From NCBI GenBank assembly GCA_902517815.1, contig CABYED010000001.1, forward strand, positions 186,001 to 250,000: a stretch of 64,000 nucleotides of DNA, in the 5' to 3' direction. The notes beneath the pieces are model-generated. The model was not told where the DNA came from, made no database searches, and saw only the letters and a program-made list of their open reading frames with translations. The stretch is from an uncultured SAR116 cluster alpha proteobacterium (GTDB lineage: Bacteria; Pseudomonadota; Alphaproteobacteria; Puniceispirillales; Marisalimonadaceae). Shown here one piece after another: positions 8,621 to 17,909 of the stretch (positions are counted from its first letter, which is position 1; each line of letters opens with the position of its first letter). The translations under genes and the position numbers were made by a program.

Positions 8621-9661
8621 ATGAAAAATTTAAAAAGAATGTTTGCCGTTTTCCTAATGGTTCTTATGTCAAATTTTTTGGCGAACCTTGTTCTTGCTAG
8701 TGTAGACGGCCCTAGTGTTTTTTGGAAGTATAGTCTATGGGGAAAAAGACGTGCATTTACTGAGGGTGCAGAAACTTTATCTAAAAGACTTGCAGAAGAA
8801 ACTGGTGGTAAATTTAAACTAAAAATTTTCTATGGTGGCCAATTGGCAAAATCAAGAGAAAATTGGGATGGTTTAAAAGCTAACTCATTTGAAATGGCAA
8901 CTGTTTGTAACTTTTACCATCCAAAGAAAAACCCAGGTTTAATGGCGTTAACACTTCCATTTTTACCACTTGGACAAAGCTTTGACAGAGATGCAAAATT
9001 AAGACAAGCAGTCTACGATCATCCAATATTAAAAAAAGAAGCATCAAAATTTAATGGTATATATTTTATGACTTCAAATTTACCACAATATGAATTTATG
9101 GGTAAAGGAAAGCCACCATTAAAACTTTCTGACTTTAAAGGAATGAGAGTTAGAGCTGGTGGTGGTGTTGGAACAGCAATGGTAAGATTAGGGGCTACAA
9201 AAATGTCAGTTCCTGCGCCAGAGACATATACACTTATTGCTAGAGGAGCTGTAGATGCAGTTTCTTTCCCATTCACATATGCACATGCTGCTTACAAAAT
9301 ACCAGAAGTAGCCGATTGGTATACAGCTAATTTATCACCTGGGACGTCAGATTGCCCATATGTAATGAATATGCAAGCTTACAATAAACTTCCAAAACAA
9401 TATCAAAATTTGTTAAACAGTCTTCGCGGTGAAGCTTTAGAATCTCTTAAAGCTGCATACAAGAAAGCTGATGATAAAAATTTACCTGCTTGGAAGAAAA
9501 AATTCACAGAGATCAGATATGATGATAAAACTCTTGCTGAATTTAAAGCAAAAGTAGGCAAGCCGATTTGGGATGAATGGGTTGCTGCTAACAAGGATCA
9601 ATTTGATGCTCAAGCAGTATTAGACGTCATTCTAAACTTTAAATATTCAAATATAAAATAA
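8621..9661 (+). CDS. dctP: TRAP transporter solute-binding protein (DctP), second system
   Basis: 346 residues with a signal peptide (hydrophobic 8-26, ending VLAS). The DctP fold is shown by the MALTLPFLPL stretch near residue 107 and by FKGMRVRAGGG near residue 183, with the ligand-binding arginine. Its ATG has a good upstream GGGG. It differs clearly from the binding protein at 5347-6381, so it should have another ligand. It heads an operon with dctQ and dctM, separated from them by a strong hairpin. Confidence 0.92.
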   Translation: MKNLKRMFAVFLMVLMSNFLANLVLASVDGPSVFWKYSLWGKRRAFTEGAETLSKRLAEETGGKFKLKIFYGGQLAKSRENWDGLKANSFEMATVCNFYHPKKNPGLMALTLPFLPLGQSFDRDAKLRQAVYDHPILKKEASKFNGIYFMTSNLPQYEFMGKGKPPLKLSDFKGMRVRAGGGVGTAMVRLGATKMSVPAPETYTLIARGAVDAVSFPFTYAHAAYKIPEVADWYTANLSPGTSDCPYVMNMQAYNKLPKQYQNLLNSLRGEALESLKAAYKKADDKNLPAWKKKFTEIRYDDKTLAEFKAKVGKPIWDEWVAANKDQFDAQAVLDVILNFKYSNIK

Positions 9662-9671
9662 TATACAAATA

Positions 9672-9705
9672 AAAACATGTGTGTAATTCTTTACACACAT
9701 GTTTT
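9672..9705 (+). terminator. 15-bp perfect stem-loop between dctP and dctQ (second TRAP system)
   Basis: Perfect 15-bp stem (9672-9686 with 9691-9705, core ACATGTGTGTAA) and a 4-base loop TTCT, starting 10 bases after the dctP stop codon and ending 15 bases before the chosen dctQ start. Its position fits an attenuator or an mRNA-stabilising element that favours dctP. Confidence 0.65.
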
Positions 9706-9720
9706 ATCTTAGGCTTTAAA

Positions 9721-10287
9721 TTGTTAGATTTATTTAATAAAAAACTTAGTAAAATCGAAGACTTTCTTGTTTTATTTGTTGGAATTTCGATTTTCATTGT
9801 AATGATTTTAACATCCATCCAAATTATATCTAGAGTTGTTGGCTATCCTTGGCCTGCATTTTTAGAATTATCAGAATTAGCAATTTCAATTTTTGCTTTT
9901 CTAGGTGTTGCTTTTGCTCAAAGAATGGATGCTCACATTCGTATGGAACTTCTTGTTGCAAATTTAAAAGGAAGAATTAAATGGACAATTGAGTTTATTG
10001 CAACATTTTGTGCATTTATAGTCATTGGTATTCTAATCTATTATAGTAGTTTGTTTGCTATAGACTCTTATGTGATTGGTGATAGTACAATGGATTACTT
10101 ATTTCCTACGTGGCCAGCAAAAATTTTGGTTCCAATAGGTTTTACCATTTGGTTTTTAAGACTGTTTTTAGAATTAATTGGCTATTTAAGATTAGCTATA
10201 AATGTTAATGCTGAACCAATATATGTACCAATTATTAAAACAGCAGAAGAACTAGCAAATGAAGAAATTAAATCAATAAGAGAATAA
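9721..10287 (+). CDS. dctQ: TRAP transporter small permease (DctQ), second system
   Basis: 189 codons from a TTG at 9721. I chose this start because the in-frame GTG at 9679 lies inside the 5' arm of the hairpin at 9672-9705, while the TTG follows an AGG 7 bases upstream and gives the expected short N-terminus (LDLFNKKLSKIEDFL) before the first helix. Four hydrophobic helices follow, with the DctQ-type segment WPAFLELSELAISIFAFLGVAFAQRMDAHI between helices 1 and 2. The charged tail ends ELANEEIKSIRE. It precedes dctM by one base. Confidence 0.83.
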   Translation: MLDLFNKKLSKIEDFLVLFVGISIFIVMILTSIQIISRVVGYPWPAFLELSELAISIFAFLGVAFAQRMDAHIRMELLVANLKGRIKWTIEFIATFCAFIVIGILIYYSSLFAIDSYVIGDSTMDYLFPTWPAKILVPIGFTIWFLRLFLELIGYLRLAINVNAEPIYVPIIKTAEELANEEIKSIRE

Positions 10288-10288
10288 T

Positions 10289-11698
10289 ATGATTTTTGAA
10301 AAATTACTTCAGGGACAGCCAGAGGGAATATTTGGGATTGGCTATAATGATCCTTCGACAGTTGGTATAATTTGTACAGTAATTCTACTAATCTTAGTTA
10401 TATGTGGAGTGAGAGTTGTAATTGCAGCTAGTATCGCTGGCATGATTGGCCTTGTTGAATTAATTGGTATTGGTCCAGCATTAGGTAATATTGGCGCCAT
10501 ACCATATTCAAAATCAGTTACTTTTGTACTTGGATTATTACCAATATTTATTTTAATTGGATTTTTAGCTTACCAAGCAGGTATAACTAGACAGTTGTTT
10601 GAAGCGGCAAAAGCTTGGGTAGGTTTTGTTCCAGGAGGTCTTGCAGTGGCAACCGTTTTCGCTACTGCAGGTTTTGCAGCTGTTTCAGGAGCTTCTACAG
10701 CTACCGCTGCTGTTTTTTCTCGAATAGCAATACCTGAAATGTTAAAGGAAGGTTATGATAAAAAGCTTGCTGCTGGGGTTGTTGCTGCGGGTGGAACTTT
10801 AGCTTCATTAATTCCTCCATCTGCAATTTTAATTATTTACGCTATAATTGTTGAAGAATCAGTTGGTGCATTATTATTAGCTGGATTTTTACCAGGTATT
10901 TTTTCAGCACTTATTTACGCATTAATAATAATTCTTTGGGCCAAAAAAAATCCCAAATTAGGACCACCATCAAGGAGATACTCTCTTAATGAAAAATTAA
11001 GAACGTTACCAGGAATAATTCCTATTGCTTTAGTCATCTCTGTTATCATTAGTGCCATATATGCCGGTTGGGCAACCCCAACTGAAGCAGGCTCCTTAGG
11101 AGCTTTTGTAGTTTTGTTAATGGCTATTTATAATAAAGTGAAAGTTTCAGCACTTAAAGCAGCTTTGATTGAAACTGCAAAATTAGTTGCGATGATTTTT
11201 TCTATTATTTGGGGTGTTCTAATATTTGTAAGATTCTTAGGATTTTCTGGACTTCCTGAGGATTTTGCAAATTGGATCATTTCACTACCATTAGATCCAT
11301 ATGTAACACTTTTACTAATTTTACTTGGATACGTCATTCTGGGAATGTTTATTGATGCAATTGGACTATTATTACTAACACTACCTGTTGTTTATCCCGC
11401 TGTAATGTTATTGAATGGAGGTCCAGATGTCACTGCTGCAGAAAGTGCATTTGGAATGACTTTTAATCAGGTGAGTGTGTGGTTTGGGATAATAGTTGTT
11501 AAAATGGCAGAAGTCTGTCTGATTACACCACCTATTGGATTGAATTGTTTTGTAGTTGCAGGTGTAAGAAAAGATATACCCGTTACTGACGTGTTTAAGG
11601 GGGTAACATTATTTTTCATTGCAGATATTTTAACAATTTTAGGTCTTGTATTATTTCCACAAGTAATCACATGGCTTCCAGATTTAATGATGTCATAA
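10289..11698 (+). CDS. dctM: TRAP transporter large permease (DctM), second system
   Basis: 469 residues, polytopic. DctM features include the GASTATAAVFSRIAIPEM segment near residue 132, AAGGTLASLIPPSAILIIY near 165, GWATPTEAGSLGA near 258 and VCLITPPIGLNCFVV near 410. It forms the membrane core of the sodium-coupled transporter with the preceding DctQ and DctP. It ends the operon; a 72-bp gap with no visible strong terminator separates it from the liv genes. Confidence 0.93.
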   Translation: MIFEKLLQGQPEGIFGIGYNDPSTVGIICTVILLILVICGVRVVIAASIAGMIGLVELIGIGPALGNIGAIPYSKSVTFVLGLLPIFILIGFLAYQAGITRQLFEAAKAWVGFVPGGLAVATVFATAGFAAVSGASTATAAVFSRIAIPEMLKEGYDKKLAAGVVAAGGTLASLIPPSAILIIYAIIVEESVGALLLAGFLPGIFSALIYALIIILWAKKNPKLGPPSRRYSLNEKLRTLPGIIPIALVISVIISAIYAGWATPTEAGSLGAFVVLLMAIYNKVKVSALKAALIETAKLVAMIFSIIWGVLIFVRFLGFSGLPEDFANWIISLPLDPYVTLLLILLGYVILGMFIDAIGLLLLTLPVVYPAVMLLNGGPDVTAAESAFGMTFNQVSVWFGIIVVKMAEVCLITPPIGLNCFVVAGVRKDIPVTDVFKGVTLFFIADILTILGLVLFPQVITWLPDLMMS

Positions 11699-11770
11699 AA
11701 TTTGATTCGCCTATACTAATTTATTTTTATATGTATATTTATTTTATCCAATTAATATAAGGGGGGTACA

Positions 11771-12997
11771 ATGAAGAAAAATTTACTACCAGTAGTTTTG
11801 ATAGCTGGTTTAATCGTTGTGGGAATATTTCTATATATTCAAGATAGTACTAAAACCGATAAGGTGGCTGACAAAAATATTAAAATTGGAATTATACTTG
11901 GCTTCACAGGTCCAATAGAGTCTTTAGCTCCAGTTATGGCTAAAAGTGCTGAATTGGCAATTGATGAAGTCAATAAATCAGGCGAGTTGTTTGATGGATC
12001 AAGCCAAGTAACTGCTGTAAGAGCTGACTCAACTTGTGTTGATGCTGCTGCTGCTCAGGCCGCCGCAGAAAGATTAATAACTTCAGATAAAATCAATGCT
12101 ATAATGGGAGCAGACTGCTCTGGTGTAACAACAGCTGTTCTTAAGAATGTGGCAATGCCTAATGGGGTTCTTATGATTTCTCCGTCGGCTACATCACCTG
12201 CACTTTCAACAGAGCCAGATAATGACTTGTTTTTTAGAACTGCTCCTTCTGATGCAAGACAAGGTGAAGTTATTGCTGACCTCCTAATGGAAAAAGGATT
12301 CAAATCTGCAGCCCTAACTCATACCAATAATGATTATGGTAAAGGTTTAGCTGCTAGTATTAAGAAAAATTATGAAGCTAAAGGCGGTAAAATAACAATA
12401 ACTGCATCTCATGAAGACGGAAAAGGTGACTATAGTTCTGAGGTTGCTGCTTTAGCTCAAGCTTCAGGAGATATACTAATTGTTGCTGGTTATTTAGACC
12501 AAGGTGGTAAAGGTATTATTCAAGCATCTCTTGATGCTGATGCTTTTAACAATTTTTTCTTACCAGATGGTATGATTGGTGATTCCCTTCCTAAAGCAAT
12601 TGGGCCAGCTTTAAATGGTTCTATCGGATCAGTTCCTGGAACTGATAGCCCAGGTAATGCAAAATATGCTGAATTAGCTAAAGCAGCAGGTTTTGATTCA
12701 GGACCTTATGGCCCTGAGTCATATGATGCTGCTGCTTTGATAATGCTAGCAATGCAATCCGCAAATTCAACTGATAGTAATGTATTCAAAAATAAAATTA
12801 TGGATATAGCCAACGCTCCAGGAGAGAAAATTTTTCCAGGAGAACTTGGCAAAGCTATTAAGTTGATAAAAGAAGGCAAAGATATTGACTACGTAGGCGC
12901 TACAGCTTTAGAACTAGTAGGTTCAGGAGAATCCGCTGGTAGTTTTGCAGAAATCTTAATTGATAACCAAAAAACAAATAAAGTAGGTTATAGATAA
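11771..12997 (+). CDS. Branched-chain-amino-acid-type ABC solute-binding protein (LivK-like)
   Basis: 408 residues of the periplasmic binding protein type 1 fold (Peripla_BP_6). After an uncleaved-looking N-terminal hydrophobic helix (about 7-24) without a lipobox cysteine, the mature part begins KIGIILGFTGPIESLAP, typical of LivK relatives. ISPSATSPALS and LTHTNNDYGKGLA mark the binding domain. A strong AAGGGGGG precedes the ATG. It heads a livK-G-F-H-M cluster. LivK relatives bind branched-chain amino acids, amides, urea or aromatic acids, so the ligand is open. Confidence 0.88.
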   Translation: MKKNLLPVVLIAGLIVVGIFLYIQDSTKTDKVADKNIKIGIILGFTGPIESLAPVMAKSAELAIDEVNKSGELFDGSSQVTAVRADSTCVDAAAAQAAAERLITSDKINAIMGADCSGVTTAVLKNVAMPNGVLMISPSATSPALSTEPDNDLFFRTAPSDARQGEVIADLLMEKGFKSAALTHTNNDYGKGLAASIKKNYEAKGGKITITASHEDGKGDYSSEVAALAQASGDILIVAGYLDQGGKGIIQASLDADAFNNFFLPDGMIGDSLPKAIGPALNGSIGSVPGTDSPGNAKYAELAKAAGFDSGPYGPESYDAAALIMLAMQSANSTDSNVFKNKIMDIANAPGEKIFPGELGKAIKLIKEGKDIDYVGATALELVGSGESAGSFAEILIDNQKTNKVGYR

Positions 12998-13005
12998 AAC
13001 ATAAT

Positions 13006-13030
13006 GGGCTTAAGGTTAAACCTTAAGCCT
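13006..13030 (+). terminator. Stem-loop between livK-like gene and livG
   Basis: Perfect 10-bp stem (13007-13016 with 13020-13029, GGCTTAAGGT and complement) with a 3-base loop, extendable by one G-U pair, followed by GTTTTATT. It looks like a weak intrinsic terminator or attenuator placed after the binding-protein gene and 18 bases before the livG ATG. Confidence 0.65.
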
Positions 13031-13047
13031 GTTTTATTAAATCTAAA

Positions 13048-13803
13048 ATGCTAAGTATCAAAAATCTATACAAAAGTTTTGGTGGCATACAAGCTATTAA
13101 TAACGTTTCTATTGATGTAAAACAGGGATCTATAACTGCATTAATAGGACCTAACGGGGCTGGCAAGACTACTTTATTTAATGTTATTAACGGATCAATT
13201 AAACCTGATGCAGGTGAAATAACATTAGATAATATTAATATAACTGGTCATGAACCTTATCAACTATTTAATCTTGGAATTCTAAGAACTTTTCAAATTG
13301 CGCATGAATTTTCTTCTTTAACTGTGAAAGATAATCTCATGATGGTCCCTCCTAACCAAATAGGAGAATCAATTTTGCAAACTTGGATATCTCCTCAAAA
13401 AATAAAGATAGAAGAAAATGAAATATCTAAAAAAGCAGATGAGGTGATGGATTTTTTGCAGTTAAAACATTTATCCAATGAATATGCAGGAAATTTATCA
13501 GGAGGACAAAAAAAATTATTAGAACTAGGTAGAACAATGATGGTTAAACCAAAAATTGTTTTGTTAGATGAGGTAGGTGCTGGTGTTAACAGAACCTTAC
13601 TAAACAACATTGGTGATGCTATTTTGAGACTTAACAAAGAATTAAATTATACTTTTTGTATGATTGAGCATGACATAGAATTCATCAGTAAATTGTGCAA
13701 CCCTGTAATTGTAATGGCTGGAGGTGCAATTTTGATGGAAGACACTATTTCTAATGTTAAAGAAAATGAAAGAGTAATCGAAGTATATCTTGGTAGAAGC
13801 TAG
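13048..13803 (+). CDS. livG: ABC transporter ATP-binding protein LivG
   Basis: 251 residues with Walker A GPNGAGKTTL near residue 34, ABC signature LSGGQKK near 150, and Walker B IVLLDEVGAG. LivG proteins usually have DEP after Walker B; here the proline is a valine. The C-terminal YLGR is typical of LivG. It energises import with LivF, LivH and LivM. It is separated from the binding-protein gene only by a hairpin and from livF by 15 bases. Confidence 0.92.
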   Translation: MLSIKNLYKSFGGIQAINNVSIDVKQGSITALIGPNGAGKTTLFNVINGSIKPDAGEITLDNINITGHEPYQLFNLGILRTFQIAHEFSSLTVKDNLMMVPPNQIGESILQTWISPQKIKIEENEISKKADEVMDFLQLKHLSNEYAGNLSGGQKKLLELGRTMMVKPKIVLLDEVGAGVNRTLLNNIGDAILRLNKELNYTFCMIEHDIEFISKLCNPVIVMAGGAILMEDTISNVKENERVIEVYLGRS

Positions 13804-13818
13804 ATAAAAGGTCTTTAA

Positions 13819-14523
13819 ATGTATTTATTACATGGGGAAAATATTACATGTGGCTATGACACTGTTGATATTCTATCAGAATGCTCAGTTGGTGTTAGGA
13901 AAGGTGAGATCGCCTCGATTGTTGGACCTAATGGCGCAGGCAAATCAACTGCTATGAAGTCAATATTTGGATTACTCAAAATAAGGTTGGGTAAAATATT
14001 ATTAGATAATGAAGATATTACTAACCTTCTTCCTCAAGAAAGAGTTCTAAAGGGAATGGGTTATGTTCCCCAAACTAATAACATATTCCCAACATTATCA
14101 GTCCAAGAAAACTTAGAAATGGGTGCATTTATTCAACACGAAGATTTTTCAGATATTTTGGATTATGTTTATGACCTTTTCCCTGTTTTGAGAGAAAAAA
14201 GAAATCAACAAGCTGGTGAATTATCTGGAGGGCAACGACAGCAAGTTGCGGTTGGTAGAGCCCTAATGACAAAACCAAAAGTCTTGATGCTTGATGAACC
14301 ATCTGCTGGAGTGTCTCCTATAGTCATGGAAAGCTTATTTCAAAAAATTATAGAAATAGCACAACAAGGTACAGCTGTTCTTATGGTAGAACAAAATGCC
14401 AAACAAGCTTTAGAAATATCTGACCTAGGCTTTGTATTAAATCAAGGTAAAAACCTCTACACTGGCACTGGGAAAGCACTTCTTTCAAATAAGGAAGTAA
14501 TACAATCTTTCCTAGGAGGGTAA
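13819..14523 (+). CDS. livF: ABC transporter ATP-binding protein LivF
   Basis: 234 residues. Walker A GPNGAGKSTA near residue 36, signature LSGGQRQQVAVGRAL near 134, Walker B VLMLDEPSAG and the H-loop region VLMVEQNAKQAL are complete. The C-terminal SFLGG is usual for LivF. It forms the ATPase heterodimer with LivG on the cytoplasmic face of the LivHM permease. It starts 15 bases after livG and ends 5 bases before livH. Confidence 0.93.
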   Translation: MYLLHGENITCGYDTVDILSECSVGVRKGEIASIVGPNGAGKSTAMKSIFGLLKIRLGKILLDNEDITNLLPQERVLKGMGYVPQTNNIFPTLSVQENLEMGAFIQHEDFSDILDYVYDLFPVLREKRNQQAGELSGGQRQQVAVGRALMTKPKVLMLDEPSAGVSPIVMESLFQKIIEIAQQGTAVLMVEQNAKQALEISDLGFVLNQGKNLYTGTGKALLSNKEVIQSFLGG

Positions 14524-14528
14524 TTTAA

Positions 14529-15542
14529 ATGGAATTTTTAAATAGTTTTATTTTAATTACTAACTATATAATCATCCCAGGTTTAACTTATGGTAGCCAA
14601 TTAGCTCTTGGAGCTTTAGGAATAACAATTGTTTATACTGTTCTAAGATTCTCTAACTTTGCACATGGAGAATTAATGTCTTTTGGCACAATGAGCACTA
14701 TACTCCTAACGTGGATATTCATAGATAGTAATATTAAATTTGGTACTTTTCCTACCGCAATAATAGTTTTGCCATTCAGTATAATTTTCACAATAATTTA
14801 TTGTTTATTAGTTGATAAATTTGTATTTAAATTTTATCGGCAACAAAAATCCAAAAGTGTAATTGTATTAATAGTTTCTATAGGAGTCATGTTTTTTACT
14901 GGTGGCTTAATAAGATTCATCATTGGGCCAGGTGATAAAAATTTTATGGACGGGGAAAGATTTATTTTAAAAGCAAAAGATTTTAAAATGTTAACTGGTT
15001 TAGATGAAGGACTTACTATAAAATCCACACAATTTGTAACAATTATTTTAACAATCTTATTAGTAATTCTTCTTTTTTGGTTTTTAAATAAAACAAAAAC
15101 AGGCAAGTCAATGAGAGCTTACTCAGACAATCAAGAACTCGCACTTTTGTCAGGTATTAATCCAGAAAGAATAGTTTTAATTACGTGGATAATTACTGGC
15201 ACATTAGCCTGTGTTGCTGGAACTTTGTATGGCCTAGATAAAAGTTACAAACCATTTACTTATTTACATCTAGTATTACCAATATTTGCAGCAGCTATAG
15301 TTGGTGGCGTTGGTAATCCTATAGGTGCAATTATAGGAGGATTTGTAATTTCTTTTTCTGAACTACTCATTACATTTGCATATAAAAAATTCTTCTTTTA
15401 CATTCTTCCAAATAATTTTTTGCCTGATGGATTATTACAAATCCTTTCTACTGATTACAAAATTGCAGTTTCATTTATTATACTTGTATTGGTTTTGTTA
15501 ATTAAGCCAACTGGCATCTATAAAGGTAAAATTATAAAATAA
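14529..15542 (+). CDS. livH: ABC transporter permease LivH
   Basis: 337 residues with eight or more hydrophobic helices. The signature region GLTYGSQLALGALGITIVY with RFSNFAHGELM near residue 45 is typical of LivH, as is the cytoplasmic coupling loop MRAYSDNQELALLSGINPERI near residue 195. It forms half of the membrane channel. The loop between helices 4 and 5 (IIGPGDKNFMDG onward) is lengthened. It sits between livF (5 bases) and livM (16 bases). Confidence 0.92.
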   Translation: MEFLNSFILITNYIIIPGLTYGSQLALGALGITIVYTVLRFSNFAHGELMSFGTMSTILLTWIFIDSNIKFGTFPTAIIVLPFSIIFTIIYCLLVDKFVFKFYRQQKSKSVIVLIVSIGVMFFTGGLIRFIIGPGDKNFMDGERFILKAKDFKMLTGLDEGLTIKSTQFVTIILTILLVILLFWFLNKTKTGKSMRAYSDNQELALLSGINPERIVLITWIITGTLACVAGTLYGLDKSYKPFTYLHLVLPIFAAAIVGGVGNPIGAIIGGFVISFSELLITFAYKKFFFYILPNNFLPDGLLQILSTDYKIAVSFIILVLVLLIKPTGIYKGKIIK

Positions 15543-15558
15543 ATTATAGGAAAGTCGA

Positions 15559-16872
15559 ATGCAAGATAAACAACATATTATTTTACTTTTTTTAAGTATG
15601 TTTATTTTAATTGCATTTGTAGGATTTTTTCAAAGCTGGAATTTAGCTCTTACTATATTTAATTTATGTATAATTTCTTCCATAATGTCATTAGGAATTA
15701 ACATTCAGTGGGGAAACGCAGGAATAGTCAATTTTGGTGTGATGGGTTTTGCTGCTTTAGGAGGACTAGCAAATATTATAGTATCAATGCCGCCAACTGC
15801 TAAAGCATGGGATGCAGGTGCTATTTATATTCTTATTGGAATAATTATATTTATACTATCAATTATTTTTTCAATTTTAGTTTGGTTGAAATCTGGACTG
15901 AGCAAAAAAAAGAAATACATCATAAATTTCTTATTAATAATACTTGGTTATTTTTTGATGAGATATATTATTGACTCTCCAATAAAAGCAATAGAGTCAA
16001 TAGAGCCAGCAAAAACTGGATATTTAGGAGGACTTGATTTACCCGTAATTATATCGTGGCCAATAGGTGGTTTGTTAGCTGCTTTGATAGCATACGTCAT
16101 TGGTAAAATTTCCCTAGGTCTAAGATCTGATTACCTTGCAATTGCTACCTTAGGCATTTCTGAGATTATTATATATATACTTAAAAATGAAGATTGGCTC
16201 TCAAGAGGTGTTAAGAATGTAAATGGACTGCCAAGACCAGTTCCTTATGAGATTGAACTTCAATCTGAACCATGGGTTTTAGAGTTAACAAAGTTTTTCA
16301 ACATCCCTGTTTCTGAAATTTCTTCCATTTTAGTAAAGCTCTCATATTCTTGTATCTTTCTTTTGATTTTAATTGGAATTTTGCTCCTGTTAGAAATTGC
16401 CCAAAAGTCTCCCTGGGGCAGAATGATGAGGGCAATTAGAGATAATGAAGTTTCTGCTAATGCAATGGGAAAAGATATAAAAACAAGACATTTACAAGTT
16501 TTTGTAATTGGATCTTCAATTATTGGAATAGCAGGTGCAATGTTAACCACTCTAGATGGACAGTTCACACCTGTTACTTATCAACCTTTAAGATTTACTT
16601 TTTTAATATGGATAATGGTAATTATAGGAGGTTCTGGGAATAATTTTGGTTCAATAATTGGTGGATTTTTAATTTGGTTTTTTTGGGTACAGTCTGAACC
16701 ACTTGGTTTGTGGTTTATATCTCAAATTACTACTCATATATCTGATACAAATATAATCAAGGGTCACTTATTAGAAAATGCCGCTCATATAAAGCTGATG
16801 TTCATGGGTATGATATTATTGATTACATTAAGGTTTGCTCCTAAAGGCCTAATACCTGAGGTAAAACGTTAA
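15559..16872 (+). CDS. livM: ABC transporter permease LivM
   Basis: 437 residues, polytopic. Family signs are SLGINIQWGNAGIVNFGVMGFAA near residue 45, LRSDYLAIATLGISEII near 190, and the coupling loop SPWGRMMRAIRDNEVSANAMGKD near 290. It pairs with LivH. It is longer than many LivM proteins (about 330-420 residues) because of extra hydrophobic sequence near residues 95-150. It is followed 2 bases later by the M23 peptidase gene, which is probably co-transcribed. Confidence 0.91.
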   Translation: MQDKQHIILLFLSMFILIAFVGFFQSWNLALTIFNLCIISSIMSLGINIQWGNAGIVNFGVMGFAALGGLANIIVSMPPTAKAWDAGAIYILIGIIIFILSIIFSILVWLKSGLSKKKKYIINFLLIILGYFLMRYIIDSPIKAIESIEPAKTGYLGGLDLPVIISWPIGGLLAALIAYVIGKISLGLRSDYLAIATLGISEIIIYILKNEDWLSRGVKNVNGLPRPVPYEIELQSEPWVLELTKFFNIPVSEISSILVKLSYSCIFLLILIGILLLLEIAQKSPWGRMMRAIRDNEVSANAMGKDIKTRHLQVFVIGSSIIGIAGAMLTTLDGQFTPVTYQPLRFTFLIWIMVIIGGSGNNFGSIIGGFLIWFFWVQSEPLGLWFISQITTHISDTNIIKGHLLENAAHIKLMFMGMILLITLRFAPKGLIPEVKR

Positions 16873-16874
16873 TT

Positions 16875-17753
16875 ATGTCAAAAATAAAAAGTTTTCCCAA
16901 TTGGATTGAAGAAATGAATTTTAACTACATTAAATTAATGTTAATCTTTTTATTACTGAAAACATCTCCTTGCTTTGCAACAAATAATTTAATTATAAAT
17001 ATTAATGACACCAAAATCATACTTGAGGGTAATTTTGTTCAAGGTGGCCTGGTAATAGGTAAGGTCAATAAGGATTTAGATGTAAAATTTAAAAAAAAAG
17101 TTTTAAGAAAAACTTCCGATGGAAGTTTTGTGATAGGTTTTGGAAGAGATCATCCTAAAAAAGCTAATTTATACTTTTTTGTAAATCAAAATTGGGTTTT
17201 AAAAAATTTAGATATAAAACAAAGAAAATATAAAACTCAAGTTATTAATGGCCTTGAAAACAAAATGGTGACCCCACCGAAGTCTTTTTGGGAAAGAATT
17301 AAAAAAGAAAATAAAGTAATTAAAGAAATTAGAAATTTAGATAGTAATGTAGATTTTATATTTCAAAAGTTTGATTGGCCTACTAAAGGTATAATTTCTG
17401 GAGTTTTTGGAAGTCAAAGAATACTTAATGGAAAACCGAAACGTCCTCATTATGGTGTTGACATAGCTGCTCCAGAGGGAACTGATATACTTGCTCCCAC
17501 AGAGGCCATGGTCAGAATGGCAGAAAAAGACTTATATTATACAGGCGGAACTGTCATGTTAGATCATGGACACGGGGTAACTTCAGTATATTCTCATTTG
17601 TCTTCTATAAATGTAAAAGTTGGCGATAAAATAAATAAAGATCAAAAGATTGGTGAGGTTGGATCAACTGGAAGATCAACAGGGCCACACTTAGATTGGA
17701 GAATCAATTGGTTTTCTGAACGCTTAGATCCAGCACTATTTATAAAAAAATAA
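16875..17753 (+). CDS. M23-family (LytM-type) cell-wall metallopeptidase
   Basis: 292 residues from the ATG at 16875; an internal ATG at 16914 would give a more standard signal peptide (MNFNYIKLMLIFLL, ending CFA) and may be the true start. The C-terminal half is a LytM/peptidase M23 domain: GVFGSQR, HYGVDIAAPEGTDI with the zinc-binding His and Asp, VMLDHGHG, YSHLSS, and GPHLDWRINW. In the last motif the usual HxH is HxD, a variant I recall in alphaproteobacterial relatives. It probably trims peptidoglycan cross-links in the periplasm. It follows livM by 2 bases but is not expected to be part of transport. Confidence 0.82.
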   Translation: MSKIKSFPNWIEEMNFNYIKLMLIFLLLKTSPCFATNNLIININDTKIILEGNFVQGGLVIGKVNKDLDVKFKKKVLRKTSDGSFVIGFGRDHPKKANLYFFVNQNWVLKNLDIKQRKYKTQVINGLENKMVTPPKSFWERIKKENKVIKEIRNLDSNVDFIFQKFDWPTKGIISGVFGSQRILNGKPKRPHYGVDIAAPEGTDILAPTEAMVRMAEKDLYYTGGTVMLDHGHGVTSVYSHLSSINVKVGDKINKDQKIGEVGSTGRSTGPHLDWRINWFSERLDPALFIKK

Positions 17754-17801
17754 ATAAATAGAAAATTGTTTAATAGAATCCAATTTACATGATCTTAAAA
17801 C

Positions 17802-17829
17802 TTGACAGATCACAGTATCAAGCTATATT
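17802..17829 (+). promoter_or_regulatory. Sigma70-type promoter of rplU-rpmA
   Basis: A perfect -35 TTGACA (17802-17807), a 16-base spacer and a -10 TATATT (17824-17829) lie about 80 bases upstream of the rplU ATG. This leaves a 5' leader of roughly 70-75 bases, in which L21 or another factor could act; I see an AT-rich leader but no convincing riboswitch. Confidence 0.6.
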
Positions 17830-17909
17830 TCAAGACGATTTTATGCATGGTTATTCTAATAATAATCATTTAAATAATCATTATATTAATTAATTATCGG
17901 ATTATAAAA

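Noticed and set aside
9679-9720. GTG start for the second dctQ
   Set aside because: It lies within the 5' arm of a 15-bp perfect hairpin; the TTG at 9721 has a better leader and N-terminus.
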